From NCBI GenBank assembly GCA_011800805.1, contig MPNW01000021.1, forward strand, positions 249,535 to 303,632: a stretch of 54,098 bases of DNA. Reading direction: 5' to 3'. The position numbers were made by a program, and so were the translations under genes. The number at the start of each line of letters is the position of its first letter. The first letter of the stretch is position 1. The notes beneath the pieces were generated by a model. It did no database searches, was not told the DNA's origin, and saw only the letters and a program-made list of their open reading frames with translations. Shown here in pieces: positions 33,843 to 44,569 of the stretch. This DNA comes from Hirudo medicinalis. Its lineage: Eukaryota > Annelida > Clitellata > Hirudinida > Hirudinidae.

Positions 33843-34750
33843 CTTAACTTGAGCTGAAATCATTCAAGTATCATTACTTTTACGAGTCTATTAGTGCTAT
33901 AAAATTTAAGATTCAGCTTAACTTGCCTGAACTGGCAAGCAATCATTAAAGAACATTATGAGACATTAATATCATCAAACGTTTACTGTTATAGTTGTAC
34001 CTATGTTTAATTTACATCATTTTGATTGCTTCCTTTCACAAAAACTTTAAATCTATAATATAAAACAGAAAGTGTATGTATTGCATCGTCATAATCGCCC
34101 AGTTCTTTGAGAGCTGAATTTATATACGTAGTATATGACTGGCAAAGCCGGTTCAAAAAAGCTAGTAATGTATTCAGTTTGAAGTTTGAATAAATTAATG
34201 TTCATTTTACATGTCAACTCTAAATAAAAGGAATACATCGCTAACTAAAGTTTTATTTTAAAAATTACTATAAAATAACGAAGCGTCGTTACCTGTCAAC
34301 AAAAGTCTCCTTTATCCATAAAACACAGCAACGTACCGACGTATCTTTCGTAAACAACGAAGAAGTCTAAGTGTATGTTATTATCGCTCTTTTAATTATT
34401 TACAAGACTGAAAAAATGATTGAAATATTATTTTCAAACCAAAATATTTATCATCTTTAAGTGTTAATAGTAATTACACATCAAAAAAGAAGGGAAGACT
34501 AAAATAAACCCTAGAAAAATCGAGACCTGCCGAGTTTAACTGATTGATCATAGCTAGGGCTAATTGAGGTTTGATTATTATAATCAGTTTTTCTTGAATT
34601 TAAGTCGCTCAACTAAATATCAAGTAGCTACATTAAATAGTTTAAAGATGTTGAATCAAAGAAACCGTCCATAAAGTATGTCACGCTAACTTTGGATTCT
34701 CTACCCCGGTCAAACATCACAAAGTCACAAAAGCGTATTTCCTCCCAAAA
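33843..34750. other. SLU7 upstream region
   Basis: AT-rich sequence with no recognisable gene. It should contain the SLU7 promoter and 5' UTR, but I see no clear motif. Confidence 0.35.
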
Positions 34751-34754
34751 GTTT

Positions 34755-34850
34755 TCGATTTTAGGCAACTCTTTAACTTCCACTACATTACCACCAAAAG
34801 ATTAGCCCTTATGGCTATAGTCTTTGGATCATAAAAGGCAGAATTAATGC
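34755..34850 (-). pseudogene. SLU7 pseudogene fragment
   Basis: About 85-90 bases align by eye with 32885-32980 inside SLU7 exon 2, in the same orientation (the stretch around YYDPKTRAM). Shared blocks include GGCAACTCTTTA and GTCTTTGGATCATA. One base is lost in the AAAAGGATT run, which shifts the frame. No intron boundary is included, so this is a small duplicated piece and not a gene. Confidence 0.75.
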
Positions 34851-36090
34851 CTTGTCAAAACGTTAAACAAACTTTTTTGCTTCACATTTTTCGTAGCTCA
34901 GTAGCAATGTATTGTAACCGTGCTTTCTTTAACCTAAAAGCAAAATTTGACAGAGAAGTTCATTGTTAATGATAAAGATTCTGAGTTTTATTATACTCGC
35001 GTAAGTTCAAACATAACTTCAAGATCACTTCAACATCGATGGTATCTTTCTCTGAAGAGGAACGTTTTCAAGGCAGAGTGAACATCTGGCTGGATCAGTG
35101 TTGGTAACAGGATAGGGAGTCTGTCCCAGATCAATATTCTCAAATATTGAAGTGGTCTTGAAGTTCCGTACTGGACATACGTCATTATAATCAAACTCTG
35201 ATTCACTATCATTACCATTATAACTAGTCAGCTGCAATGATAAAGACTTACGAAAAAGAACTTGCTGGTAACACTAGTCTACAATTTTTTTAAAGTTGTC
35301 TGTTTCAGAGAAAATTTACTATTTTCTAAGTATTTTGATGTGCTTAATTCAAATATGATATTCAAAACATTATAATGACTACCGCTTTTAAGATATTCAA
35401 TTTTTTAAATTCTTCTTTTTATGTTCACAATTTATTGAAGAGTTTAAATTATAAATTGTAAACCTGTGTTAAAGGTTGTTAAACATGATAATAAATCAAC
35501 AAAAGGTTTGTGTGAATATAGGATTTATTAAGAAACAAAGTTATTTTGAACATATTTTAGTCCTATTCAGTGTCAACTCAATTCAATAAAATACCTTAAA
35601 ATACCTTAAACAAGCATTAAAGCCACAAAATAAACTAAAATAAACTAGTTCAAGGATCAGCCATAAGGAAGCGCATGCTTCGGCTATCAGACTGACCCTC
35701 ATTAACAAATTACTAGTAAGCACCGTAAAATGAAAGAAAACAAAAACAAATGAATCAATTAAAGACTACCGCGCAACATGTACTATAACATGTACTATGT
35801 AAATTTATAAAATGTTTTAAATAACATATAAAGAATATTGAAGGAGCGAGATTGAAGTTGATTTTTCCTTGGTGAGGGAATTGAAGAATTTAATCTTGGA
35901 CATTGAATGGAGAAGAGCTTGAAGGTAGATTTTGAAAATGAAGGACTACATTCATGGGTGTTACATAGATGTAGTGAGGAGGGATTCTGTAATTATTGCT
36001 GTCAGTGAAAAATCGTGAAAATATCTTGGGGAAACCATTATAATCATAAGAGAACATAAAAACTATGTGTTTGTAGATATTTAATAGTAT
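34851..36090. other. Accessory sequence with one orphan exon candidate
   Basis: AT-rich. Apart from the exon candidate at 35025-35237 I see no gene. The part after about 35870 may be the decayed 3' end of the LINE at 36100, because the minus strand there is loosely reminiscent of LINE C-terminal sequence. Confidence 0.3.
35025..35237 (-). CDS. Possible terminal exon of an unrecognised gene
   Basis: On the minus strand a good acceptor (CATTGCAG, near 35230) opens about 66 codons. They are rich in Asp/Asn/Ser, contain NDSESEFDYNDVCPVR and NIDLGQTPYPVTN, and end ARCSLCLENVPLQRKIPSML plus K before the stop. The CxxC pair could be half of a zinc site. I found no partner exon upstream and recognise no family. 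It may be a fragment like the other gene pieces nearby. Confidence 0.25.
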   Translation of the reverse strand: MQLTSYNGNDSESEFDYNDVCPVRNFKTTSIFENIDLGQTPYPVTNTDPARCSLCLENVPLQRKIPSMLK

Positions 36091-36099
36091 TATATAATA

Positions 36100-36310
36100 A
36101 TAATATTATTTACAAAAGTTAAATTAGTTGAAGATAAAAATGGTAATAAGAAAACAATACGAATAATACGCTTTTTAAAATTAATTTTTTTAATAGAATT
36201 AATAAATGGACGAAATACAATGTTGCCAATATTTTTAGCTATAAAACTTTGAACATGACAAATATTCTTTGACCAGTTCAGATGTTCGCCAATCAAATCA
36301 CTAGTCACCG
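36100..36310 (-). mobile_element. LINE reverse transcriptase C-terminal fragment
   Basis: The minus strand reads LIGEHLNWSKNICHVQ and FIAKNIGNIVFRP. This resembles the post-catalytic RT region (usual form: LGV.ID..L.W..HI....+K.IGI). It probably belongs to the same element as the ORF1 remnant just upstream at 36617-37292, with the endonuclease and main RT deleted between them. Confidence 0.5.
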
Positions 36311-36616
36311 AATTTGAGTAATCCTATTTATAAGAACATTATCAATAGAATTATTCTTGGGTAACAACTCTTCAAAAGGATTTGCAAGTCAGATACTTTA
36401 TTTTGAAATCAACGACAGTTTACATAGAAAAACGAAAAATAGTAGGGCGAGTTATTCACATCATCAAAAATCTCCCTAGGAACATTGTCTAAGTTGCCAG
36501 GGTCGATAGCAGAGTCAAATAAAAATGACGACTTATCTTCTTCAGGAAACAGAGATTACATGATCAAGGGAAACAAAACCGCAGAAATCAAAATCTCTCC
36601 AACTCAAGACAGAAGA

Positions 36617-37292
36617 CTATGAACGAGTTGGTCCTGAATTTACATCTCTCTTTAAATAAACATATCCATTCCATGTCCAAGCTGAAGAATGTTTTTATCC
36701 CTTATAAGTTTTCTGGCTCTGGCAAAGATTTCTGAGTTTGGCTTGGTTAAGTGTTCGTTGATGAAGATTTTTGACGATCTATCCTTGTGCAAAGATTTTC
36801 TCAGGGCATAGATTCTGTCTCTAATCATCTTTGAAGTGAAGGTGACAATAATCGGGCGAGGGCCACTTTTGCTGGGAATTCTGTAGCCAGACTGGACGTC
36901 GTTCTCCGAGATGTTTAAGCCAAGTTTGGAATTGAAGCAATTGATAACTGCTTGAACTATATCTCTTCGAGAACCTCCGTACAGTTGGCCCGCCGCGTTA
37001 CCAGAAAGTGTGGCGGCGACTTTAGCCAAAGACGCATCTGGCAACTCACAGATTACCAGGTTGTTGGCTCTCAGTCTTTAAGACGATTATTTTCCTCACT
37101 AAGTTTGTTCACCACACCAAGTAGTTTCTTCACCTCCTCTCCAACAGTAGATTTGATCAGACCAGGCAATTCCTCTCTGGTTATTTCCCCTAACTTTAAA
37201 TATTTTGCCTTAATCTTGTCAGCCAAGTTGTCAGCCATTGTTGCTTCGTCAACACTGTTTTTTTCGCGACATTTTTCAAAGATGTGTCGCAC
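36617..37292 (-). pseudogene. LINE ORF1 protein remnant with two frameshifts
   Basis: From ATG at 37238 the minus strand encodes MADNLADKIKAKYLKLGE and a coiled coil ending KLSEENNRL. A frame change near 37073 leads into NNLVICELPDASL and the RRM-like part SGYRIPSKSGPRPIIVTFTS. FINEHLTKPNSEIFARARK follows, with a second frame change near 36680 and an ending WTWNGYVYLKRD. This is the layout of L1-type ORF1 / FP-C domain proteins, RNA-binding partners of non-LTR retrotransposons. Only short or decayed ORF2 sequence follows. Confidence 0.7.
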
Positions 37293-37499
37293 CGCAAGTG
37301 TTGAAAAGGATTCCGAAACTTCAAAATAAATTTACGCAAAAAAGCACTTTATCAGGAGGAAATTTAAGGTATAAACAGAAAACCAGTGCAACGACGAGTC
37401 AAATGCTACAATTTATATCGAGTTTGTCTCAGAATAACAGTAAAATAAACACAATTAATAACAAGCCACAAACATTTGATCTTCGCGGTGAAACATGAT

Positions 37500-37810
37500 A
37501 TATAATACTATAATAACCTACGATTGCTGCATGGGCAATTAGACAATTTTATTTTAAACTACATTGAGTGGTTTTGCAAAAACAAACAAAATCAAGGTCA
37601 AGTTGCAATAAAACCAGAAATATTATTCACGATTATCCACATCGTTCCGAGGTTCGTGTAAAATGTTTAGTGTAGTTGACAATAATAAAAATTACTCGTA
37701 AGAACACGTTCGAAACATCATATTCGATGGACTGCTAAAATGTTCCACAGACGATTTTAATCACTCTAAGCGCATTTCACATCTTTGTCTATTGTAAAAT
37801 TTCTCCTTAG
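37500..37810 (-). repeat. Orphan copy of the upstream module of the cysteine-rich gene
   Basis: It matches 48730-49030, the region upstream of the intact cysteine-rich gene. Shared blocks are ATAACCTACGATTGC, ATTATCCACATCG, AATAATAAAAATTACTCGTAAGAAC and ATCATATTCGATGGACTGC with the bases after it. No cysteine exon follows it, so only the upstream part was duplicated or kept. Confidence 0.7.
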
Positions 37811-38204
37811 ATAATATATATTAAACACTTGAATATGGAATGGTACGACATAGAAAATGAATCTTATTGGTTCTCTCTTTGTTTCAGTTTCAAAGTTGTC
37901 TGCGAGATTGAAGAAATTTATTTTTTCGAAAAAAATAGGATGCTAATGTTTGCTATAAAGATGAAGCTATGTTGTTACTGTTAATTCGAAATCAAATATC
38001 GGTTGATAAATTCATTTCCAATCTTAATACAACTATAAATAAATGTTTTTTGTTTTCTTGTTCTGAAAATCTACAAATCTCAGCAGAGATCCAATATCTC
38101 TATAATCAAATTGAAAGGTAAGCCACGTTCAAAAATTAGGGAAATGTCATAATTCTCCAAATATGTCTTTATTTCAGATTTGAATCACCCAGACGTCGCC
38201 GATT

Positions 38205-38867
38205 TTTTGCAAATAATTAGAAACGTTCTGGCGTAAGGAATTATTCCAAATTGAAGATTTTCAAAAATTGCATTTGTGATCCAGGAAATATAAAAACTTT
38301 ACTTCGTTAACAGTCTTTGTTTTTTTTTTTATAAAATCATGACAAATTGCAGGTTTATGATTAGGTTTTCTTTTGTTTGTCTTCTTCGGCATCAACTTCA
38401 CCACTGCTACCTGCAGGTTGTTACGACAAAGAAGTTTTAGAGACTGGAATTAGTTATAATCTTGCTTTCATGAGGTCCATCGCAAAACAATCGTCACCTC
38501 CACATGTCAAGCAGCACCTCGTCTTGACACTGTCGTCGTCACAATAGCTCTTGAACTGTCTGCCACCAAAACACCAAACTTCCTCTCCATACTTGCAGCC
38601 TGTTAATGTATCAAGCATAAGCAAATCATCGTTCGTAATTGATTGGTTGTGGGAGATCTGAAATGAATATCTTAGGAGGAATGTTTCCGATTTACCTTCA
38701 GGATTCTTTGCCGCCACGGCTCGACATTTTTGACAACANTGCACTCTTTTAATCGTGAAAACGGTTTAAGATAGAATTTTTATTCATCTGTTAGTAGTAG
38801 CAGAAATATTACCTTCAGTAAAGGCAACGGCCAGGAAAAGGAGACAGATGACTGAAAGATACTTCAA
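38205..38867 (-). pseudogene. Cysteine-rich secreted gene, copy A (start codon lost)
   Basis: It has the same three-exon layout as the copy at 48 kb: exon 1 38813-38867, exon 2 38696-38743, exon 3 from 38599 to a stop at 38454. The signal-peptide exon is identical except that the start codon reads TTG instead of ATG. Exon 3 keeps all its cysteines (CKYGEEVWC, SYC, RCCLTC, GDDC) but ends early at KARL. The GTAGTA donor-like sequence seen in copy B is changed here, and the coding tail (DAEED) is separated from the frame. It is probably a pseudogene, unless an alternative start is used. The 3' flank down to 38205 is homologous to that of copy B. Confidence 0.65.
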
Positions 38868-38879
38868 CTGTATTTTAAA

Positions 38880-39300
38880 GTGTCTCGAATGTACATGCAA
38901 AAACCAACAAAAGGAAAGACGAACCAGAAATATTATTCGCAATTATCCGCATCGTTCCGAGGTCCGTGTAGAATGATATAGTAGAAAATAATAAAAATTA
39001 CTTGGTAGAAAACGTTTGGAACATCTTATTCAAATTTATCATGCATTTTATCGAATGGACCATTGCCAAATACTGATTTTGAAAATCATGATATTAAAGT
39101 TATGATCTCCACCTTTATTAATAATTTAATTATTCAATATAATTGCAAAGCGTTAAAATAATATATTAAAAGTAATGGCACAGAAGAGCTAAAAATTGAA
39201 TTTGAACTATTGCAAAGACTTAATTGGAAACTAAGATGTTATTCCAATAAAAGCTTGAAATATCTAATGCAAAAATTTGATAAGTTCCTTTTCTTCAGAA
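38880..39300 (-). repeat. Upstream module of copy A, with remnant of the divergent secreted peptide
   Basis: It shares GAAATATTATTCGC, CATCG.TCCGAG and AATAATAAAAATTAC blocks with 37600 and 48850. On the plus strand, NLSCILSNGPLPN (about 39037-39075) parallels NLSCIVPDGPVPK of the possible peptide at 49.4 kb. GAAATATCTAATGC with a later GATAAGTTCC (about 39255-39290) parallels the exon end there. Confidence 0.55.
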
Positions 39301-39879
39301 GCTGTAAAATCCCTCATTCACCTGTTGTTCTCAATTTGGCATTTATTTTTCTGTAGCAGTAAAAGAATTTGAAGTTTTTTTGTTAAGAAATACTTTCAAG
39401 GTTTTTCATCATACCTCACTGACTCATCAAACTAGGAGAGTACCCAACAGGGTTGTCCACTTTGGATGTCGGAGGTCTGAAAGGGTCTTTTGGAGAATTT
39501 ATCTTCTTCATAACTTACATTTCCCATGAGAAAATTTCACTTTTTACTATATCGATACCCATGCGCCTATTTCGGCCATCAATCGCTAATCTCAGACGAG
39601 TCAACGAATGCAGCAAGTGCATCCAGCACTGGCATCTCTTGAATCAGCCACAGCTTGATCCCACTAAGTTTTAGGTTAACTTTTTAAGTATGCATCAATC
39701 ACTCCTCTTGAATATAGTTTTGTTTAGTAGTTTTCTAATTCCAATAAGAACAAAAGTAAATTTTTTTTTAAACAAAAAAGTTTGAATTTTTTAATTCAAA
39801 ATATAATCACTTCCAAAATATTTCCGAAATAATAAAAATACAAATTCTCGAAATATAAGCTCGTGCCAAGCATCTCCAC

Positions 39880-39880
<1 letters not shown>
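39301..39880. other. Intergenic, nothing recognised
   Basis: AT-rich. A 73-residue plus-strand open frame at 39453-39674 has no family resemblance and I do not call it. Confidence 0.35.
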
Positions 39881-39930
<50 letters not shown>

Positions 39931-40017
39931 GATGATGATGATAATAATAATAATAATAATAATGATGATGGTGAAGATAACGATAACAGTAACGATAACA
40001 ATAACAATAATAATAAT
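39881..40017 (+). repeat. (AAT)n microsatellite with GAT and AAC interruptions
   Basis: About 137 bases of AAT repeat, interrupted by GATGATGATG and by CAATAACG-type units. Confidence 0.95.
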
Positions 40018-40500
40018 CTGTTTATTCAAAGCTTCTTGAAACTTTAATGATTATAAAGTAATTCAAAAGTCAGAAAAAGAATGTTTTTCCATCCGTCAGG
40101 TGTGACGGCCTAAGACAACCTAAGAAGATGCTCTCTTCGATCTCTGAAATGCCACACATTATCAAATAGGTTATTATTATAAATATCAAGTTCAAACAAA
40201 TTAAATACAGTAGAATCCATTACAAACAAATATTAAACAAACTGAGAGCTAAAATTATGTTATAAAATTACGTTATCAAAAAGTATTTGAGTTTCACTCA
40301 TGCAGTCATGCAGCAAAATTCGAGATGTCTTCATGGCAGAAATCCTAATGCATATTAATCATCAATAAATAAGTAGAAATACTTATTTTGAAATTCACAA
40401 TAGAAATAATCAAGTAACTAGTTGAATAAATGACAATAAGTAAATAAACAAATAAAAAAAATTACAAACAAAATTACATTAAATGTATGAATGAACCGTG

Positions 40501-43500
40501 TTAGTTACTACTATTCCAATCATCGGCAAGTTTACTTGTTCTCACCCTCACCAAGAGAAACAGCAGCTTCACCACCATGAAGAGCATAAGAATTCCATAG
40601 AACGCAAGAACACCCGAGTGGAACCTGGGAGGAGGAAGACGATTGGTCGATGTGACGGTGCTGGCTATCGGTGGAGAAACAGTTGAAGTTGCTTGAACGT
40701 TTGTCGAAGTTGATGGTTCTGTGAAGAAAAACACTTTTTTAAATTATTATAATATAAATCCATAAATTATTATTATGTAACATGTAATATATTACAAAGA
40801 TTATATAATATTGTAAGACTTGTTCACCCGGTTATTTAGTTTTTCTTATTTCTTTCCTCTTCAAAAATGGAATGACTATCACAAACCAGATTTGACTCAA
40901 AAGTCTATGACAAGAAAACAGCAAAAAACCCACATAAAAAAAGATGTATCTGAGTTACACACCGGACACACAAAGTAGAAACTCAACACAGTTCGAGTAG
41001 CAACTAAAATCGATGCATCAATACTACTAGAGAATAACTTGCACACCTTGACTGCTGATTAATTAATTATAAAACAATGCCCTGGCAAACTCAGAATAAT
41101 ATTCATTTATTTATTTATTTTAGAATTCGTTTATTTCAAATCTCTGAACGAAGAACCCCAAAAAAGACACACAAGAATTCACAAATTCACGGTGTATCCC
41201 AAGGGAATATAATTCCTGTCTAGGGGATAACTGGTTACAAAATGACATAATTACGGCGATACATATAAAAGAGTCTCTACATAATTGATAAACTGATAAC
41301 TGACATAATTGATAAACTGAGAGTGAGAATGCGAAATTTTATTGCAAACGAACATGAGAAAATTGATGGTAACAATGAAAAAGGAAGAAAACTTGATAAA
41401 ACTAACGAATATGTGACAATGAAAGATATNNNNNNNNNNNNNNNNNNNNNNNNNNNNNNNNNNNNNNNNNNNNNNNNNNNNNNNNNNNNNNNNNNNNNNN
41501 NNNNNNNNNNNNNNNNNNNNNNNNNNNNNNNNNNNNNNNNNNNNNNNNNNNNNNNNNNNNNNNNNNNNNNNNNNNNNNNNNNNNNNNNNNNNNNNNNNNN
41601 NNNNNNNNNNNNNNNNNNNNNNNNNNNNNNNNNNNNNNNNNNNNNNNNNNNNNNNNNNNNNNNNNNNNNNNNNNNNNNNNNNNNNNNNNNNNNNNNNNNN
41701 NNNNNNNNNNNNNNNNNNNNNNNNNNNNNNNNNNNNNNNNNNNNNNNNNNNNNNNNNNNNNNNNNNNNNNNNNNNNNNNNNNNNNNNNNNNNNNNNNNNN
41801 NNNNNNNNNNNNNNNNNNNNNNNNNNNNNNNNNNNNNNNNNNNNNNNNNNNNNNNNNNNNNNNNNNNNNNNNNNNNNNNNNNNNNNNNNNNNNNNNNNNN
41901 NNNNNNNNNNNNNNNNNNNNNNNNNNNNNNNNNNNNNNNNNNNNNNNNNNNNNNNNNNNNNNNNNNNNNNNNNNNNNNNNNNNNNNNNNNNNNNNNNNNN
42001 NNNNNNNNNNNNNNNNNNNNNNNNNNNNNNNNNNNNNNNNNNNNNNNNNNNNNNNNNNNNNNNNNNNNNNNNNNNNNNNNNNNNNNNNNNNNNNNNNNNN
42101 NNNNNNNNNNNNNNNNNNNNNNNNNNNNNNNNNNNNNNNNNNNNNNNNNNNNNNNNNNNNNNNNNNNNNNNNNNNNNNNNNNNNNNNNNNNNNNNNNNNN
42201 NNNNNNNNNNNNNNNNNNNNNNNNNNNNNNNNNNNNNNNNNNNNNNNNNNNNNNNNNNNNNNNNNNNNNNNNNNNNNAGAAAATTGATGGTAACAATGAA
42301 AAAGGAAGAAAACTTGATAAAACTAACGAATATGTGACAATGAAAGATATAGATCAACCAAGGCAGTGATGTGACACAAACCAAGGAAGATTAGATAAAA
42401 TAAAAGATACAACAGATAAAGGGGTGAGTAAATGTAATTCTCAACAACTGGACAGAATGTATTTTTTAAGACGGGATTTTAGTGAGAAACTGTTTACAGA
42501 AGTAAGGGATGATAAGAGTGGACCTTGACAACATGTGGAGAATTTTTTGAAGGTTGTACGGGAAAATTAAGATCTGAATTGATTGGATGATCTAAGATTG
42601 TAAGAGTGGATGTCTGAAGATTTGGAAAACATAATATTAAAGGACGAAGGCAGCAAGTTATGTTCATAATTAAATATAAAGAGTCTAGTTTGGCATTTAT
42701 TGATCTGATAAATGTTCAGAAATCCATTTGAAATAAAATAGTCCTTTGTATGAGCACGTGGATGGAAACGAAACATAATACGGATGATTCTATTTTGGAG
42801 AGTGAGTAAAGGGATAAGTTCAGAGGGATAGTTAGATGCCCAAGCAATATTACAATAAGTGACAATACATATTTATTAAGGTTAAGATGAATTACTTTTC
42901 AAACAATGGATATTACCCTCACTCTCATCCTTGGTAAGGTTGAAAAGGTAGTGAGTTTGACCCCACAGCCTCAGGGTCGCCATGGGTTGATTCCTCTGCG
43001 CACCCCTGCATCCAACAAGTTGCTTGAAAGATGGCTCAATCGACAACTTGATGTCATTCAAGGAGAATTGAAACTGCATCTGGTGAGTTAAGTCGATTAA
43101 TTATTGGCAACATTTCATAAAATGATCAAGCTTAATTTAGTTGTTGTTATGCTAATGTTATTTAGTTAATGTAGTTAATGATGACTTACAAACATAGGCT
43201 GTCCACTGCTTTTATTTGCTGCTACAAGCGCATATCCACCCAGTAACAAGTCATAGTAGGCGGCTAATTGCTGAAATTTAAAAAATATTAATAATGTTTT
43301 TATTTAAAAAATAATCAGTTATTTAAAAATAAAAATGTAAAATAACAGAATTTAAAAAATAATAAATTAATTTTGTAAAATACTAAAAGTAATAGAAATA
43401 TGAATAAAATGCATAATTTCATGTCACATTTTAATATAAAAAATATTTCGATTATTAACCTCTTCTTGCCTGTGTATCCAAGTCGCATTTTGCCCTCTCA

Positions 43501-43913
43501 GCTCTGTGGAGGCCAAGTCCACCTTTTCCTTAGAACTTCTGATAAGCAAAATCCTAAGTGTCCGATCATGCAAATTAAGTGGGAATGCAATGATAGGTTT
43601 CACGGTTGGCTCAACTGAAAATAAATTTTCAACCTTTTCAACTGCTTTTGATTGCAAATGCATCTTAAATCTTGTTCAGAAAAATAAAACATATCGCAAT
43701 AGAATTCTTAAACTTTAAACTGTTAAGGCAATTGAATAAAATTAATAACACGGATATCATCTTACTTTCTACAGCATCTTCGTTCCTAGCAGACAAACCA
43801 TCAGGGATGGAGGCGGGAGGAACAGGTGTCACATCATTGTGCTCACCTTCACCATAAGCAGTGGATAAAGCAGAACCATAGATCAGCAAACATATCACAG
43901 TAACTTCGATCAT
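40501..43913 (-). CDS. Putative single-pass type I membrane protein, unrecognised
   Basis: Exon 1 (from 43913 to about 43765) encodes a signal peptide, MIEVTVICLLIYGSALSTAY. Exons at 43460-43665 (start uncertain), 43190-43270, 42917-43079 and 40501-40718 follow. The last three junctions are in phase and have GT-AG borders. The ectodomain contains IIAFPLNLHDRTLRILLI, an NATW glycosylation site, QLAAYYDLLLGGYALVAANK and LRLWGQTHYLFNLTKDESE. A Ser/Thr/Pro-rich stalk (STSTNVQATSTVSPP) leads to a membrane segment, GVLAFYGILMLFMVVKLLFL, and a short tail ending DDWNSSN. The exon 1-2 junction could not be put in phase with certainty. The total is about 270 residues. I recognise no family; a cell-surface or endomembrane protein is inferred. 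The 2.2 kb last intron holds a LINE piece and the assembly gap. Confidence 0.55.
41100..42780 (-). mobile_element. LINE 3' region, interrupted by the assembly gap
   Basis: The minus strand at 42776-42570 reads INKCQTRLFIFNYEHNLLP and SSDIHSYNLRSSNQFRS, typical of the C-terminal part of LINE ORF2. The 3' part (41110-41430 and 42278-42560) matches 46640-47110, including ATTCACGGT, TAATTCC.GTCTAGGGGATAAC and AGACGG blocks. The end near 41110 carries an AATAAACGAATTC-like tail on the minus strand. It sits inside the last intron of the membrane-protein gene, in the same orientation. Confidence 0.65.
41430..42277. other. Assembly gap (848 N)
   Basis: A run of ambiguous bases. The 73 bases on each side (41357-41429 and 42278-42350) are identical. 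Any protein translation across it is meaningless. Confidence 1.
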
Positions 43914-44560
43914 CTGTAAAAATTTAATTAGTTAACTTAAAAATAAGTAAAGGTTTAAAAAAAATCTTAAAATATAAGAGAAAAGCAAAGCTATTCAAAA
44001 CACATTTACTTTGAACTAAGAAGTGGCAAACACTCTCAACCCAGCCAAGTTTTATAACCCTGTCAGTAATGAGTTTTACTCATTTCAATCAATATCATGT
44101 TCAATATCACACATCTTACCATCTTCAGACAGATGGTTCTACAAATCATCATTGTTGTTATTTTGAAATCCATTAACAGTTAGAAATAATAAATTCATGA
44201 TACACTTAATTAGTCTGTTGTCAAAATTTTTATTTCTCTTCTTTCGTGCTTGATTAAATTCATAAACTCATAGCAACAAATATGCAATGTAACAACTGTC
44301 TGTATGTTGACAGCTTCCTTAGAGCAAATGGTGATCACATTTACAAAATCATAGCAAAAATACTTATGTAATTACGAATCGTTGAAAGTTTGTTGTGATA
44401 CACATAATAAAATAATTTATTAATAATATTTTATAGCATTTAATAATCATGAAGTTCATCAAGAATCAACAGCTTGAAGGAACCCACCTTTATGGTTTGG
44501 CATCTATCAATCAGACCATAGTGTCCAGAAGTGCTCTTAACCTACCAGGACATTCATGGT
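43914..44560. other. Intergenic, upstream of the membrane-protein gene
   Basis: AT-rich sequence between the minus-strand signal-peptide exon and the ASF1 remnant on the plus strand. I see no gene. Confidence 0.35.
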
Positions 44561-44569
44561 AACCTGGGA

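Noticed and set aside
35640..35700. Small hairpin-like GAAGC/GCTTC inverted repeat as a regulatory RNA
   Set aside because: The stem is only five base pairs and is expected by chance.
41251..42384. Long open frames on both strands across 41.3-42.4 kb
   Set aside because: They are almost entirely ambiguous bases of the assembly gap; the real codons at each end are few.
42906..43091. Plus-strand open frame at 42.9 kb as an ASF1 5' exon
   Set aside because: It is the antisense of a membrane-protein exon and lacks the ASF1 N-terminal motif.
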